NCBI RefSeq assembly: GCF_027921445.1
Contig: NZ_CP115667.1
Span: 868,001 to 932,000, forward strand
DNA from: Peptoniphilus equinus
GTDB lineage: Bacteria > Bacillota > Clostridia > Tissierellales > Peptoniphilaceae
Length of the DNA: 64,000 nt
Direction: 5' to 3'
Shown here: positions 45,465 through 55,654 of the stretch, one piece after another
Position numbering within the stretch: position 1 is the stretch's first letter
How the letters are laid out: each line of letters begins with the position of its first letter
Program-made: the position numbers and the translations under genes
The notes under the pieces: model-generated
Seen by the model: only the letters and a program-made list of their open reading frames with translations
Told to the model about the DNA's origin: nothing
Database searches by the model: none

Positions 45465-46562
45465 TTACTTTCTGATATTTCTCAGGAACGGTGGGATGTT
45501 AAGTTCGCTAGGATCTTTAGGAGCTTCTTCTTTATCCTTTTCCACAACGTCTCTACCTCGATAACTGACAGGGCGGGACACGGAAGTATTTTTACCTTTT
45601 CCTTCGTCGGCAGATTGAAATTCAGTCGCAATCACAGTAATCTTAACTGAATCTTTTAAAGATTCATCAATACCGGCTCCGAAGATAATATTGGCATCTT
45701 CATCAACACAGTCACGAATAAGATCTGCCGCTTCATTGACCTCGAAAATACCCAAGTCATTACCCGCAGTGATGTTCAAGAGTACAGATTTTGCTCCGGT
45801 TATAGAGGTTTCCAGAAGAGGAGAATTGATGGCATTGCGTGCAGCTTCTTGCGCACGGTCATCCCCTGATGCTATACCAATACCCATATGAGCCACACCT
45901 TTATCTGCCATAATGGTCTTGACGTCGGCAAAGTCGAGGTTGATGAGGTTCGGTACGCTAATCAGGTCGGAGATACCTTGAATACCTTGTTTTAAAATGT
46001 CATCTGCCATTTCAAACGCTTGGGAGAAACTGGTCTTTTTATCAGAGATAGAGAGTAGTCTGTCGTTTGGAATAATAACGAGGGTATCCACGACGCCTTT
46101 GAGTGCATTGATACCACGTTCAGCGGATTTAGCGCGTTTGTGTCCTTCAAAGGTGAACGGTTTAGTCACCACGCCTACAGTAAGCAGGCCAAGTTCTTTG
46201 GCAATATCGGCAATAATCGGTGCTGCACCGGTTCCTGTTCCGCCGCCCATGCCTGCAGTAATAAATACCATATCCGCACCGTCAAGGGCTTCACGCAACT
46301 CGTCCCGAGATTCTTCTGCAGCAGACTCTCCAATCTCAGGGTTGGCACCTGCTCCAAGACCTTTAGTTAATTTTTCACCAATTTGAATCTTAGTTTCCGC
46401 AAGGGAATTCTTTAAAGCTTGTCTATCTGTATTGGCAACAATATATTCAACACCTTGTACGCCGGCACTGATCATACGATTGACAGCATTGTTCCCGCCG
46501 CCGCCTACACCCACAACTTTAATTTTTGCAAATTCGTCATGGTCCATATCGAAATCCAACAT
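45465..46562 (-). CDS. ftsZ: Cell division protein FtsZ
   Basis: 365 residues. ATG 46562 is chosen as it leaves 6 bases to GAGGAGG; ATG 46568 would directly abut the site. GTPase with [13 protein letters not shown], the tubulin signature [13 protein letters not shown], the T7 catalytic loop ([11 protein letters not shown]) and a short C-terminal conserved peptide region [12 protein letters not shown] for binding FtsA or SepF. It has its own promoter and terminator, separated from the division cluster by about 100 bases. Confidence 0.98.
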   Translation of the reverse strand: MLDFDMDHDEFAKIKVVGVGGGGNNAVNRMISAGVQGVEYIVANTDRQALKNSLAETKIQIGEKLTKGLGAGANPEIGESAAEESRDELREALDGADMVFITAGMGGGTGTGAAPIIADIAKELGLLTVGVVTKPFTFEGHKRAKSAERGINALKGVVDTLVIIPNDRLLSISDKKTSFSQAFEMADDILKQGIQGISDLISVPNLINLDFADVKTIMADKGVAHMGIGIASGDDRAQEAARNAINSPLLETSITGAKSVLLNITAGNDLGIFEVNEAADLIRDCVDEDANIIFGAGIDESLKDSVKITVIATEFQSADEGKGKNTSVSRPVSYRGRDVVEKDKEEAPKDPSELNIPPFLRNIRK

Positions 46563-46600
46563 AAACATCCTCCTCTGTGCATTTTTCTAATATTAAGTCT

Positions 46601-46629
46601 ATTTTATGAAATAAAAGTCTAATAGTCAA
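46601..46629 (-). promoter_or_regulatory. Promoter of ftsZ
   Basis: TTGACT (46624-46629), 17-base spacer, TAAAAT (46601-46606). Start near 46594, about 30 bases before the ftsZ ATG. Confidence 0.8.
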
Positions 46630-46637
46630 TGTTTTAA

Positions 46638-46660
46638 GGAAAAATAGCCACCGAACGGTG
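46638..46660 (-). terminator. Weak hairpin after ftsQ
   Basis: Minus-strand CACC GTTC GGTG hairpin followed by GCTATTTTTCC, 8 bases after the ftsQ stop. The stem is short, so read-through into ftsZ is likely. Confidence 0.35.
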
Positions 46661-46667
46661 ATTCCCT

Positions 46668-47456
46668 CTAATTTTCTACGGATAGTTCAGATTCTGGGGT
46701 TGCGTTCTGTCCCGGAAACTCATCCACAACGACTACCGGATTGTCTTTATCCAAGTCAATCCGACGCACCTTTTTCCCAGTAATCTCTATATCCTTTAGG
46801 ATCTGATCCAATATCTTAAATTTGTATTCCAAATTATCGCCGCTGCCAAAGATCACAGTGACACCGTTTTGCAAAGTCAATGTGAAATTTCCTTGAGCCA
46901 AATCGATCTGCGCCACACTGTCATAGAGCGGTCGTTCATTTAACATTTTTAAGAAATTCAGTGCTGTATCTTGATATAAAAAGTTGCCCAACTTCAGCTC
47001 TTTTTTATCAAACGTATCATGAATGATAGGCACCTTGAGTGCATCGGATTGAGTGTCAATAATGCGCAACTCATCGTCCAAAACGAAATACTCCATAAAA
47101 TTTTCCACCTGATACTTTGCTTCACGAAGTGCCACTTCAATATTCACCTGTCGGCTGAAATTCATAGAAATTTTAACATTGTCTAGCTGAGGCAATTTTT
47201 TTATGTCTTCAATACGAGTAGACTTGGCTCGTCCAAAGTAATTCTGTCCGATTTCAAACCCTGACGCTTTAATAATATCAGTTTGTTTCACAGACCCGTT
47301 ACCTGTCACACGAATTGCAGTCACATTAAAAAGCCCACGGCTTGCAAGGATAAAAAGAATGACTACAATAACTGCAAGAAGCATAAAAAAGCGGCGAATA
47401 AATTTTTTGGTCTGTCTGCGCCGCTGAATGGTTTTATTACGTCGTAATGAATTCAT
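46668..47456 (-). CDS. ftsQ: Cell division protein FtsQ/DivIB
   Basis: 262 residues. Basic N-terminus with one membrane helix (about 24-43), a POTRA domain (about 44-115, FNVTAIRVTGNGSVK) and the FtsQ beta domain. Part of the FtsQLB/DivIB-DivIC-FtsL divisome. Overlaps murG by 4 bases. Confidence 0.94.
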   Translation of the reverse strand: MNSLRRNKTIQRRRQTKKFIRRFFMLLAVIVVILFILASRGLFNVTAIRVTGNGSVKQTDIIKASGFEIGQNYFGRAKSTRIEDIKKLPQLDNVKISMNFSRQVNIEVALREAKYQVENFMEYFVLDDELRIIDTQSDALKVPIIHDTFDKKELKLGNFLYQDTALNFLKMLNERPLYDSVAQIDLAQGNFTLTLQNGVTVIFGSGDNLEYKFKILDQILKDIEITGKKVRRIDLDKDNPVVVVDEFPGQNATPESELSVEN

Positions 47457-48529
47457 ATCAGTTTTTCAATAGCATCAACACAGTTTTTTACGCCATCGAG
47501 ATTACCCAATCCATGAGTTGCCGTCTCCATAACATGACGCTTTTCATCATGCTGCAACAAATCTTCAATCACAGCTTTGAGCGTCGTGCCGTTTAATAGG
47601 TCTTCCGTAATGACTTCAGCTGCACCGGCATCTTTATAGCTCATCGCATTAAAATGTTGATGATTGCCTGCGGTATAAGCTTTTGGAATGAGAATGCTCG
47701 CCCGCCCCACTTGTGAAATTTCTGCAAGAGTCATCGCCGAGGAACTGGAAATAACCAGATCACTGGCTACCATATACTTTGGAATTTCGTTGGAATAATC
47801 CAAAATTGTGGCCATAGGATTGTCAGCTGCATTTTTTATGAATTCTTGATAGTGCGCTTTACCGGTAATATGCATCAGTTTAAAGTCCAACTCTGTTTTC
47901 AAGAGTTCCAGCATCGCATTGTTAGTTGATTCCTGTCCGCCACTTCCACCGAAAGATAAGACGAAACGATCGGTTGGCAACAAACCCAGTTCCTTTCGCA
48001 CAACCTCTCGATCAAGATGAATAAAATCATCTCTCACCGGATTGCCGGTATACAGAATATGATCAGAGTCTAAATAGGCCTCGGCTTCTTTAAAATTAAT
48101 AGCCACAATGTCCGCTTTTTTCGCCAAAAATCGGTTTGTTTTCCCCGGATACGCATTTTGTTCCTGGATGACGGTTTTAATGCCCTTTTGCTGAGCCTTT
48201 AACACCACCGGCGCACAAACGTAGCCTCCCGTGCCGATGACAACATCTGGTTTAAATACTTTAATGATGCCGCCACATTCGTTTAACCCTCGAAAGAGAT
48301 TGTATAGCGTGATGGCCGTCTGTTTATTCAGAGCTTTTCGGGGCAACCCGTCAATGTGAATGCCTCTAAATTCAAAACCCGCTTCCTGAACTAATTCCTC
48401 TTCAAGGCCCCCAATACGTCCAATATAGAGAATTGCTCCTTTAGGGTCTCTTTTTTTTATTTCATTTGCAATGGCAAGTGCCGGATAAATGTGGCCTCCA
48501 GTACCGCCCCCTGAAAGTATGATTCTCAT
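47453..48529 (-). CDS. murG: Undecaprenyl-PP-MurNAc-pentapeptide GlcNAc transferase
   Basis: 358 residues. ATG 48529 is chosen (AAAGG 9 bases upstream; one base after the ftsW stop); a start three codons earlier overlaps the ribosome site. GT-B fold with GGGTGGHIYPALA, IGTGGYVCAPV and GGSGGQESTN, HITGKAHY. Makes lipid II from lipid I at the inner membrane face. Confidence 0.97.
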   Translation of the reverse strand: MRIILSGGGTGGHIYPALAIANEIKKRDPKGAILYIGRIGGLEEELVQEAGFEFRGIHIDGLPRKALNKQTAITLYNLFRGLNECGGIIKVFKPDVVIGTGGYVCAPVVLKAQQKGIKTVIQEQNAYPGKTNRFLAKKADIVAINFKEAEAYLDSDHILYTGNPVRDDFIHLDREVVRKELGLLPTDRFVLSFGGSGGQESTNNAMLELLKTELDFKLMHITGKAHYQEFIKNAADNPMATILDYSNEIPKYMVASDLVISSSSAMTLAEISQVGRASILIPKAYTAGNHQHFNAMSYKDAGAAEVITEDLLNGTTLKAVIEDLLQHDEKRHVMETATHGLGNLDGVKNCVDAIEKLI

Positions 48530-48530
48530 T

Positions 48531-49625
48531 TTACACATCCTTTGAAACTCGAAGTATGAAGCCGGCTGAAGTCATGGCAATAATGAGCGCCGTGCCTCCG
48601 TAGGAAATAAATGGCAGTGTGATCCCTGTAACAGGAAAAACACCAATGCCCACGCCAATATTCATCAACGCCTGAATGCCGATAAAACTAGTCAGGCCTA
48701 CCGTTACATATTTGTCAAAATAGTTCTTCGATCGCGTAGCAATAGCAAATCCTCGAGCAAAAAAACCTAAAAACAGCAGCAGAATAAAAATGCCGCCAAT
48801 CATACCAAACTCTTCGCAAATAACTGAAAAGATAAAGTCGTTATGAGCTTCCGCCAAATTTTGGTATTTTTGTCTGGAACGAAAGTAGCCTACGCCGCCG
48901 ATACCGCCCATAGCAATGGCATATAGAGATTGATTGATTTGATAGTTTTCGTTTAACGCACCTTGCGACTTATTAAAAAAACTGAAAATCCGTGTCAGTC
49001 TGTAGCTGTACTTATAGAGCATCGGAATAAGAACTAAAACACCTAAGCCACACAAAGTCACAAACTGATACATATACAGTCCTGCCACAAAATACATAGT
49101 CATTAAGCTCGCCCCAATGACAACAGCCGTAGAAAGGTCCTTGAGCATGACAGGCAAAACAGAAACACCTAATATGAGTACCACTTTGAAAAACACGTCT
49201 TTTTTGTAAAGCTCAAGACGGTGTTCAGAAAGGAATTTCGCCAAAAAAAGTACAGATGAAATCTTAATAAAGTCCGACGGCTGAAAGGAAAATGAAGTCC
49301 CCGGGACTTGAAACCAGCGATCCTGCCCGTGAGAACCCTTACCAAAACCCAAAACTACTAACAGCATAAGGCCGATGGTAATATAAAAAAGGTGCGGTGC
49401 AAACTTGCGCGTGAAGTCTCGAGGCAAGGTATAAGCCACAAACATTCCGGCAAAACCCACTACCATATAGGCCATATAACGTTTAGCAAAGTACATGCCG
49501 TCAGAAAACTCTTTTAAGCCTTCAGGATAGGACGCTGAAGTCACCGCCGCCATCCCCGAGCCAATGAGTAAGAGGACGATGATAAAAAAAATCAGATCGC
49601 CCCTTTTTTTCCCTTTAATCTTCAA
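48531..49625 (-). CDS. ftsW: Division SEDS glycosyltransferase FtsW
   Basis: 364 residues, about 10 membrane helices. Motifs FQPSDFIKISSVLFLAK, KDLSTAVVIGASLM and FPVTGITLPFISYGGTA. Works with the FtsI-type PBP encoded upstream in the cluster. Overlaps murD by 11 bases. Distinct from the second SEDS gene at 14994-16262. Confidence 0.95.
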   Translation of the reverse strand: MKIKGKKRGDLIFFIIVLLLIGSGMAAVTSASYPEGLKEFSDGMYFAKRYMAYMVVGFAGMFVAYTLPRDFTRKFAPHLFYITIGLMLLVVLGFGKGSHGQDRWFQVPGTSFSFQPSDFIKISSVLFLAKFLSEHRLELYKKDVFFKVVLILGVSVLPVMLKDLSTAVVIGASLMTMYFVAGLYMYQFVTLCGLGVLVLIPMLYKYSYRLTRIFSFFNKSQGALNENYQINQSLYAIAMGGIGGVGYFRSRQKYQNLAEAHNDFIFSVICEEFGMIGGIFILLLFLGFFARGFAIATRSKNYFDKYVTVGLTSFIGIQALMNIGVGIGVFPVTGITLPFISYGGTALIIAMTSAGFILRVSKDV

Positions 49626-50898
49626 GATTGTTCACCACACGTTTAAAATGCCGTCCCCTAACTTCATAGCTCTCATACATATCCCATGACGCACAGGCCG
49701 GAGAGAGAAGTATACTGTCTCCCGCCTCACTATTATGATATGCTGCTAAAACGGCGTCTTCCAAATTGGCATACATGTTATTGCCTATTCCCAGCCCATC
49801 AGCCACCTTTTTAATGTCTGGTGCCGTTTCTCCAATGAGATAGAGGCCTGCCAGTTTACCCTTTGCAATTTCCAGCAGTTCGGTATAGTCCGCATATTTT
49901 TGGTAACCGCCGGCAATAAGGTGAAGGCGTTTTTCGAAAGCACTCACCGCCTTGATACTGGAATCCGGGTTGGTACCTTTCGAGTCGTTATAAAAGGCCA
50001 CCCCGCCCTTGGTCGTGACATATTCCAAACGGTGCTCTACACCTTCAAATGCTTTAAGTGCCATTTCAATGTCTTTATTATCGACATTAAGCACCTTGAC
50101 TGCACAAATGGCCGCCAAAATATTTTCAAGATTGTGATTGCCAATGAGCTGAACGTCCTTGACTGACATAATCGCTTCGACAGCTTCTCCCGTGCGATAA
50201 CAGAAGGTGTTATCTCGAATAAACGCGCCGTTTTTCCCAAAGTCATCAAGCGAAAAATAAACAACTTTCGCCGATGTGTCAAGTGACTGAAGCTCTGAAT
50301 CATGATAATTCAACACACAAAAATCTTTCTCTGTCAACTGAGAAAGAACATTGAGTTTTGCATCTCTGTAATTATTGAACGTGCCATGCCAATCCAAATG
50401 ATCCGGAGAAATGTTCGTGATAACTGCGACATTAGGGTGAAAACTGTTTGAAAAAGCTAATTGAAAGGAGCTGCACTCCACTACCACCATCTCATTATCG
50501 CTGTCAATAGCATCCATAACACCGACACCAATATTGCCGATAGCTTGGGCCTTGTGAGACTGCTCCAAGATCGAAGCGATGAGACTTGTCGTCGTGGTCT
50601 TGCCATTGGTTCCCGTCACAGCAAGAATGGTATGCTGAAAATAGCGTCCAAAGATATCCAAATCGCTGTAGACCGAAAGACCCAACCTTTCGCCTTCAAG
50701 TATCAATGGGTGATCCGGCCGAATCCCCGGACTTTTAATAATGGCGTCCACCGGTGTCGCCTCAAACGTTTCAAAAGGCGCAACCCCCTCTGCCAAATCT
50801 TTGTCGTCAAAACCAAAACACCGGATGCCTTTCTCCGCTAATTTTTTTGCCATGGAACGGCCGGTAATGCCCATTCCAATAATGAGTACGTGTTGCAT
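49615..50898 (-). CDS. murD: UDP-N-acetylmuramoylalanine-D-glutamate ligase
   Basis: 427 residues. Mur ligase with ATP loop TGTNGKTTTTS, YNDSKGTNPDSS and the C-terminal GDSILLSPACASWDMYESYEVRG. Adds D-Glu to UDP-MurNAc-L-Ala. It is the only Mur ligase in this cluster. 8 bases after mraY. Confidence 0.97.
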   Translation of the reverse strand: MQHVLIIGMGITGRSMAKKLAEKGIRCFGFDDKDLAEGVAPFETFEATPVDAIIKSPGIRPDHPLILEGERLGLSVYSDLDIFGRYFQHTILAVTGTNGKTTTTSLIASILEQSHKAQAIGNIGVGVMDAIDSDNEMVVVECSSFQLAFSNSFHPNVAVITNISPDHLDWHGTFNNYRDAKLNVLSQLTEKDFCVLNYHDSELQSLDTSAKVVYFSLDDFGKNGAFIRDNTFCYRTGEAVEAIMSVKDVQLIGNHNLENILAAICAVKVLNVDNKDIEMALKAFEGVEHRLEYVTTKGGVAFYNDSKGTNPDSSIKAVSAFEKRLHLIAGGYQKYADYTELLEIAKGKLAGLYLIGETAPDIKKVADGLGIGNNMYANLEDAVLAAYHNSEAGDSILLSPACASWDMYESYEVRGRHFKRVVNNLED

Positions 50899-50906
50899 AG
50901 ACTACC

Positions 50907-51914
50907 TCACATAAATAACAGTATATAAGAGATGACACAGAGTACCAGCTGTGCCAGGACAAACGCACTGACTACCTTGGTCTCTTTCCATCCCGATTCT
51001 TCAAAATGATGATGCAGGGGTGACATTTTAAACACCCGTCGTCCCGTGGTTTTAAAAGAGACCACCTGAATAATAACACTCAAAGTCTCCATGAAATACA
51101 CGCCACACGCCAAAGGCAAAATCAGAGGCAACTTCAAGAGAATGGCCACAGACACGACCGCACCGCCTAAGGCGAGGGAACCTGTATCCCCCATAAATAC
51201 CTTGGCGGGATACTTGTTGTAGAAGAGAAACCCTAGTAGCGATCCTGCCAACACGATGCAGAAAGTCGCAATAGAGTAAGCTCCAAGCTTTACCGACACA
51301 ATGTAAAAGAAAACCATGACGATAATGGTCACACTGGAAGAAAGACCATCCAATCCATCAGTTAAGTTGACGGAATTTACCGTCCCCACTACGACAAAAA
51401 TAATAAAAGGAACATAAAACCATCCCAGATCCACTGTGCGATCTAAGCCGGGAATCAAAATTGAAGTCGGTTCCCCCTTGATAAATTCATAACCGATGAT
51501 GACTATGGCCACAAGGATTTGCAGCGAAAGTTTTTGCTCTGCCGTCAAACCCAAATTCCGATTTTTTATGACTTTGATATAGTCGTCAATAAATCCGACA
51601 GCGCCAAAGGCAAATGTCGTAAACAGAATCATCAATACGTCTGTTGCCGGCATCTTTATAGCAAGCAGACTGACCAAAAGCGTGCTGAATAAAAAGATGA
51701 TTCCCCCTATAGTCGGTGTACCGCCTTTTTTTAAATGACTCTTAGGACCCTCTTCACGAATGGCCTGTCCTGCTTTTAAACGCCGCAAAAACGGTACGAG
51801 AAAATGTCCCGAGACTAGCGCAATAATTATAGCCAAGGGAGTCCAAAAGGGAAATAAGACGGCCGCTAAACAGGCCAACACCAAAAGTGGCAAATCATCT
51901 TTAAATGTGTTCAT
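50907..51914 (-). CDS. mraY: Phospho-MurNAc-pentapeptide translocase
   Basis: 335 residues with about 10 helices. Conserved FLVPFLRRLKAGQ, KKGGTPTIGG, DDYIKVIKNRN (catalytic Asp pair), NLTDGLDGL and the HHHFEESGW loop. Forms lipid I on undecaprenyl phosphate. Confidence 0.97.
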   Translation of the reverse strand: MNTFKDDLPLLVLACLAAVLFPFWTPLAIIIALVSGHFLVPFLRRLKAGQAIREEGPKSHLKKGGTPTIGGIIFLFSTLLVSLLAIKMPATDVLMILFTTFAFGAVGFIDDYIKVIKNRNLGLTAEQKLSLQILVAIVIIGYEFIKGEPTSILIPGLDRTVDLGWFYVPFIIFVVVGTVNSVNLTDGLDGLSSSVTIIVMVFFYIVSVKLGAYSIATFCIVLAGSLLGFLFYNKYPAKVFMGDTGSLALGGAVVSVAILLKLPLILPLACGVYFMETLSVIIQVVSFKTTGRRVFKMSPLHHHFEESGWKETKVVSAFVLAQLVLCVISYILLFM

Positions 51915-51956
51915 CCAATCATCCTTAATTTACTAAAGCGGAGTTTGAAATTATTG

Positions 51957-54320
51957 TCATTCCTCATTTGAAGCGTTTCGAGGTTCTTCCCCAATATCGT
52001 GATGATGTGCGTGATTTGAGGTCGTATTTGACATAGTTTCACTCGCTGTATTCATAGTTTTTTCTGAGGGCCTATGCGTTTCATTGCCTGAATCCTTCGT
52101 ATCCGTCGATGAAATTTGTTCGCTCATTTCAAATGTAATGACCGTACCTTCTTTAAGTTTTGTTCCGGGTTGAACGGATTGGTCCACCACGTATCCCTCA
52201 CCCTTCATATTATAGCTTACATCGAGATCTTTTAAAACCTGTTGAGCTTCCTTCTTGGACATTCCGGTCAAGTCTGGCATAATCGGCGCTTCTTTTGTGG
52301 ATACAAAAAGGTCGACAATGCTGCCTTGACTTACCACAGTTTCCGGATTCGGCGTTTGTTTTACTACCACACTGGCATCACTTAAATCCTCAACATTCGT
52401 ATTGAACTTAAGTCCCAAATCTACCAGCTCTCTGCCGGCATCGCTAACCAGTCTGTTCATCAAGTTTGGAACGCTCACAGCTTCGCCATCAGTCGCTTCC
52501 TTCACTTCGCGTTTTACACCGAGGTGTTCCAAGGTCTTTTCAAAAACCTCCCCTGCTGCCGGTGCAGCCACCGTCGCTGCGTAGAAATTGCCGACAGGCT
52601 TTTGTACTACCACAAGCACAGAAATCTCAGGATTGTCCACAGGCGCTACGCCTAAGAAGGATGAGATATAGGCGTCTTCATATCCGCCGGCCTCCGACGG
52701 TATATAAGCCGTACCGGTTTTGCCGCCGATCTTGTAACCTTCTACACGCGCTTTTTTACCGGTACCTTCCTCCACAACTTTATAGAGAATGTCCAGCATC
52801 TGTTGCGAAGTTTGTTCCGAAATAATTTTACGCTTGATTTGAGGCTCAAACTTTTTTATCACGTTGCCGCTGCGATCTTCAAGACTGTCAGCAATCTTAG
52901 GGGTGAGCAGATCGCCGCCATTTACTATTGCAGTAAAACTGTTGATGAGCTGAATCGGCGTTACAGCAACCCCATGACCATAACTCATCGTGGCAAGGTT
53001 CACACCGGAGATGTCAGATGCTTTCTTCGGTACAGTCCCAACGGCTTCTGCCGGTAAGTCAATCCCTGTACGTTCCCCAAATCCGAAAGACTTAATGTAG
53101 TTTAAAAAAGAATCCTTACCAAGCTCATTCGCCATGTTGATTAACGTGACGTTGCAGGATTCAATCATGGCCTGCTCCATCGTTTTCTTCCCCCGGTTAG
53201 TGGATGAACATTTAATGACTGCATCTTTAAAAGCATCATAATAGCCGGGACAGTAGTATTCTTTCATAGGATATGTGGTGGCTTGCTCCAACGCGGCAGC
53301 CGCCGTAAAGACCTTAAAGGTCGAACCGGGTTCGAACTGCGAGCTTACATTATAATTAGACCAATTCTTATACCACGTATCCGTTTTCTCTCCATCAGAC
53401 AAGCCGTCCCATATCCGCTCCTGTTCTTCACCTACGGGATTCTTCGGATTGTTGGCATCATAACTCTGGGAAGATACCATGGCGAGGATGTCGCCGGTCT
53501 TCACATTTTGTACGATGATGTTGACTTCTTCTGCATTCTGATCAATGCGTGTGGCATCTGCAATAGATTCACAAATTTTTTGAATGGTGCCATCAATGGT
53601 TAAAATTAAGTTCTGCCCTTCTTTCGGGGCATAATTTTCCTCCTCGGTCAGAGGAATTTGTGAATGTGTGTTGGTACGAATAGATATGGTCTTCCCCGAA
53701 ATTCCGCTTAAGGCGTCATCATAACGGGACTCTAAGCCATATTGTCCAACCCCATCGTCCGTGACAAACCCCAGCGTTTCACTGAGCATAGAATTCTGAG
53801 GATAGTAGCGTCGCTGCACATCCTCAACGGAAAGGTGGGATAACTTTAAATTTTGTAAGGTTTTTGCTACATCCCGATCTACGTTCCGTGCCAGCAGGAC
53901 TACACGTTCACCTTTAAATTTTGCTTTTAAGTCTTCCCAATTCACGTTCAGGACTTTAGCGATGGCCTTCGAATCTTCTTCGATGCTCTTATTGCGCTCT
54001 TTACGCTCATTCTCGGTGTACGTGTTTCCTCGCTTAAAGTTCATATTGTAGTAAACGTTGGACTTTGTGACATTCACCACAAACTCTTTGTGATTGCGAT
54101 CTAAAATCAGCCCCCGATCCGCCTGTACTTCTTCCGTACTGGTTAACTGATTTAAAGCGGCTCGAGTCAGTGACTCACCTCTGACAATATTAATCCAAAA
54201 GAGACGAATAATTAATACACATAAGAAAAGAGCCATCGCAATAAAGATGTAGATGATTTTCGCATTGGACGATGCCAAGCGATTCTTTATCTGATGTGCT
54301 CTCCGATTAGATTTTTTCAT
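51957..54320 (-). CDS. ftsI: Class B penicillin-binding protein with PASTA domains (FtsI/SpoVD type)
   Basis: 787 residues. Membrane helix about 23-44, pedestal (DRGLILDRNHKEFVVN), transpeptidase with GSTFK as SxxK, SCN as SxN and KTGTAY as KTG, then two PASTA repeats (VPNLMNRLVSDAGRELV and MPDLTGMSKKEAQQVL) and a low-complexity tail that includes HAHHH. Septal cross-linking enzyme working with FtsW. It lies 9 bases after ftsL. Confidence 0.96.
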   Translation of the reverse strand: MKKSNRRAHQIKNRLASSNAKIIYIFIAMALFLCVLIIRLFWINIVRGESLTRAALNQLTSTEEVQADRGLILDRNHKEFVVNVTKSNVYYNMNFKRGNTYTENERKERNKSIEEDSKAIAKVLNVNWEDLKAKFKGERVVLLARNVDRDVAKTLQNLKLSHLSVEDVQRRYYPQNSMLSETLGFVTDDGVGQYGLESRYDDALSGISGKTISIRTNTHSQIPLTEEENYAPKEGQNLILTIDGTIQKICESIADATRIDQNAEEVNIIVQNVKTGDILAMVSSQSYDANNPKNPVGEEQERIWDGLSDGEKTDTWYKNWSNYNVSSQFEPGSTFKVFTAAAALEQATTYPMKEYYCPGYYDAFKDAVIKCSSTNRGKKTMEQAMIESCNVTLINMANELGKDSFLNYIKSFGFGERTGIDLPAEAVGTVPKKASDISGVNLATMSYGHGVAVTPIQLINSFTAIVNGGDLLTPKIADSLEDRSGNVIKKFEPQIKRKIISEQTSQQMLDILYKVVEEGTGKKARVEGYKIGGKTGTAYIPSEAGGYEDAYISSFLGVAPVDNPEISVLVVVQKPVGNFYAATVAAPAAGEVFEKTLEHLGVKREVKEATDGEAVSVPNLMNRLVSDAGRELVDLGLKFNTNVEDLSDASVVVKQTPNPETVVSQGSIVDLFVSTKEAPIMPDLTGMSKKEAQQVLKDLDVSYNMKGEGYVVDQSVQPGTKLKEGTVITFEMSEQISSTDTKDSGNETHRPSEKTMNTASETMSNTTSNHAHHHDIGEEPRNASNEE

Positions 54321-54329
54321 TTATGACTC

Positions 54330-54713
54330 CTACTCCGCATCAAAAGACTTTAGTACGGATAGAATGGGACTTAGAAATACATTGTATTTAACTTTTTCTG
54401 TAGCTTTCTGTTCAGAAATATCAATGTATACAATTTGATTCTCATTCGGATACACCATGCCCAGTTTATACATCGCAGCTTCTTGAATATCCTTAGAATT
54501 TTTTATGCCCATAATATCAGCTTCAAGCGTGACTTTGTTTTTCTTCAATTCCGTGATTTCACTTTCCAATGCCATGAGCTCTTTGTCAAGACCGGATAGT
54601 TGGCCATAGGAAATTGCAACCCCTAAAATCATTATAATAACAATAGCCAAGGTAAGATACAATGGTTTTTTCTGATTTCGATTTTTTTTGACTTTAACTT
54701 TTACTTTGAACAT
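54330..54713 (-). CDS. ftsL: FtsL-like division protein
   Basis: 127 residues. Basic N-terminus, one membrane helix (about 19-40), then a coiled coil (LDKELMALESEITELKKNK) as in FtsL/DivIC septum initiators. Assigned to FtsL by its place between rsmH and ftsI; sequence conservation in the family is low. Confidence 0.85.
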   Translation of the reverse strand: MFKVKVKVKKNRNQKKPLYLTLAIVIIMILGVAISYGQLSGLDKELMALESEITELKKNKVTLEADIMGIKNSKDIQEAAMYKLGMVYPNENQIVYIDISEQKATEKVKYNVFLSPILSVLKSFDAE

Positions 54714-54721
54714 GGTAACTC

Positions 54722-55654
54722 CTAAAGTTTTTCACAAACTCTAAGTTTTGCGCTATGAGCTCGATTATTATGATCCAATTCATCTTGGGATGCCGTCACC
54801 GGCTTTCTGGTGATGATGTCAATCTCCCGTCGCTTCGAACAGGTACATATCGGAGCTTGAGGACTACAGATACAGTCTAAGTAGAGATATTTAAAAGTTT
54901 CTTTGACAATGCGATCTTCCAACGAATGAAAAGAAATCACAGCCATTCGACCTGTCGGACTTAAAGCCCCCACCATTTTATCCAACGTACTTCTAAGCAC
55001 GCCCAATTCGTCATTCGTTTCAATGCGTAGTGCTTGAAATGTTTTTTTGGCAGGATGTCCATTTTGACGGAATTTAGCAGGTATGGCTTTTTTTATAATA
55101 TCAACCAGTTCGAACGTGGTATCGACAGATTTATTGCTTCGTGCCCGCACAATACCCTCAGCAATTCGGGAGGCAAAGCGCTCTTCTGAATATTCTCGGA
55201 TAATTCTGGTCAACTCTTCCTTCGAGTACTCATTGACGATTTCCCATGCGGAAAAATCGCGGGTAGTATCCATACGCATATCCAGTCGGGCATCCACATT
55301 GTACGAGAATCCGCGACTCCCTTCATCAAACTGATGAGATGAGACGCCCAGATCCAAAAGAATCCCATCCACTTTATCAATATTCAATTCATCTAAGACG
55401 GTTTGAAAATCTCTATAGTTACTATGAAAGAGTTTGAAATTGTCTCCGACGCGACTTAACGTCTGTTTTGCTTTGTCGATGGCTTTTAAATCCTGATCGA
55501 TGCCGATGTAAAGTCCTTGGGGTCCAATGCGGCGTAAGATTTCACTGCCGTGACCGGCGCCGCCAACAGTCCCGTCTAAATAGATACCGCCGGGTTTTAT
55601 ATTTAACAATTCGATGGTTTCTTTAAAAAGCACCGGTATGTGTTCAAAGGTCAT
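54722..55654 (-). CDS. rsmH: 16S rRNA m4C1402 methyltransferase
   Basis: 310 residues. FEHIPVLFKETIELL start, SAM motif LDGTVGGAGHGSEIL, DLGVSSHQFDEGSRGFSY, VISFHSLEDRIVK all present. It starts one base before the mraZ end, with 8 bases to ftsL. Standard second gene of the mra cluster. Confidence 0.97.
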   Translation of the reverse strand: MTFEHIPVLFKETIELLNIKPGGIYLDGTVGGAGHGSEILRRIGPQGLYIGIDQDLKAIDKAKQTLSRVGDNFKLFHSNYRDFQTVLDELNIDKVDGILLDLGVSSHQFDEGSRGFSYNVDARLDMRMDTTRDFSAWEIVNEYSKEELTRIIREYSEERFASRIAEGIVRARSNKSVDTTFELVDIIKKAIPAKFRQNGHPAKKTFQALRIETNDELGVLRSTLDKMVGALSPTGRMAVISFHSLEDRIVKETFKYLYLDCICSPQAPICTCSKRREIDIITRKPVTASQDELDHNNRAHSAKLRVCEKL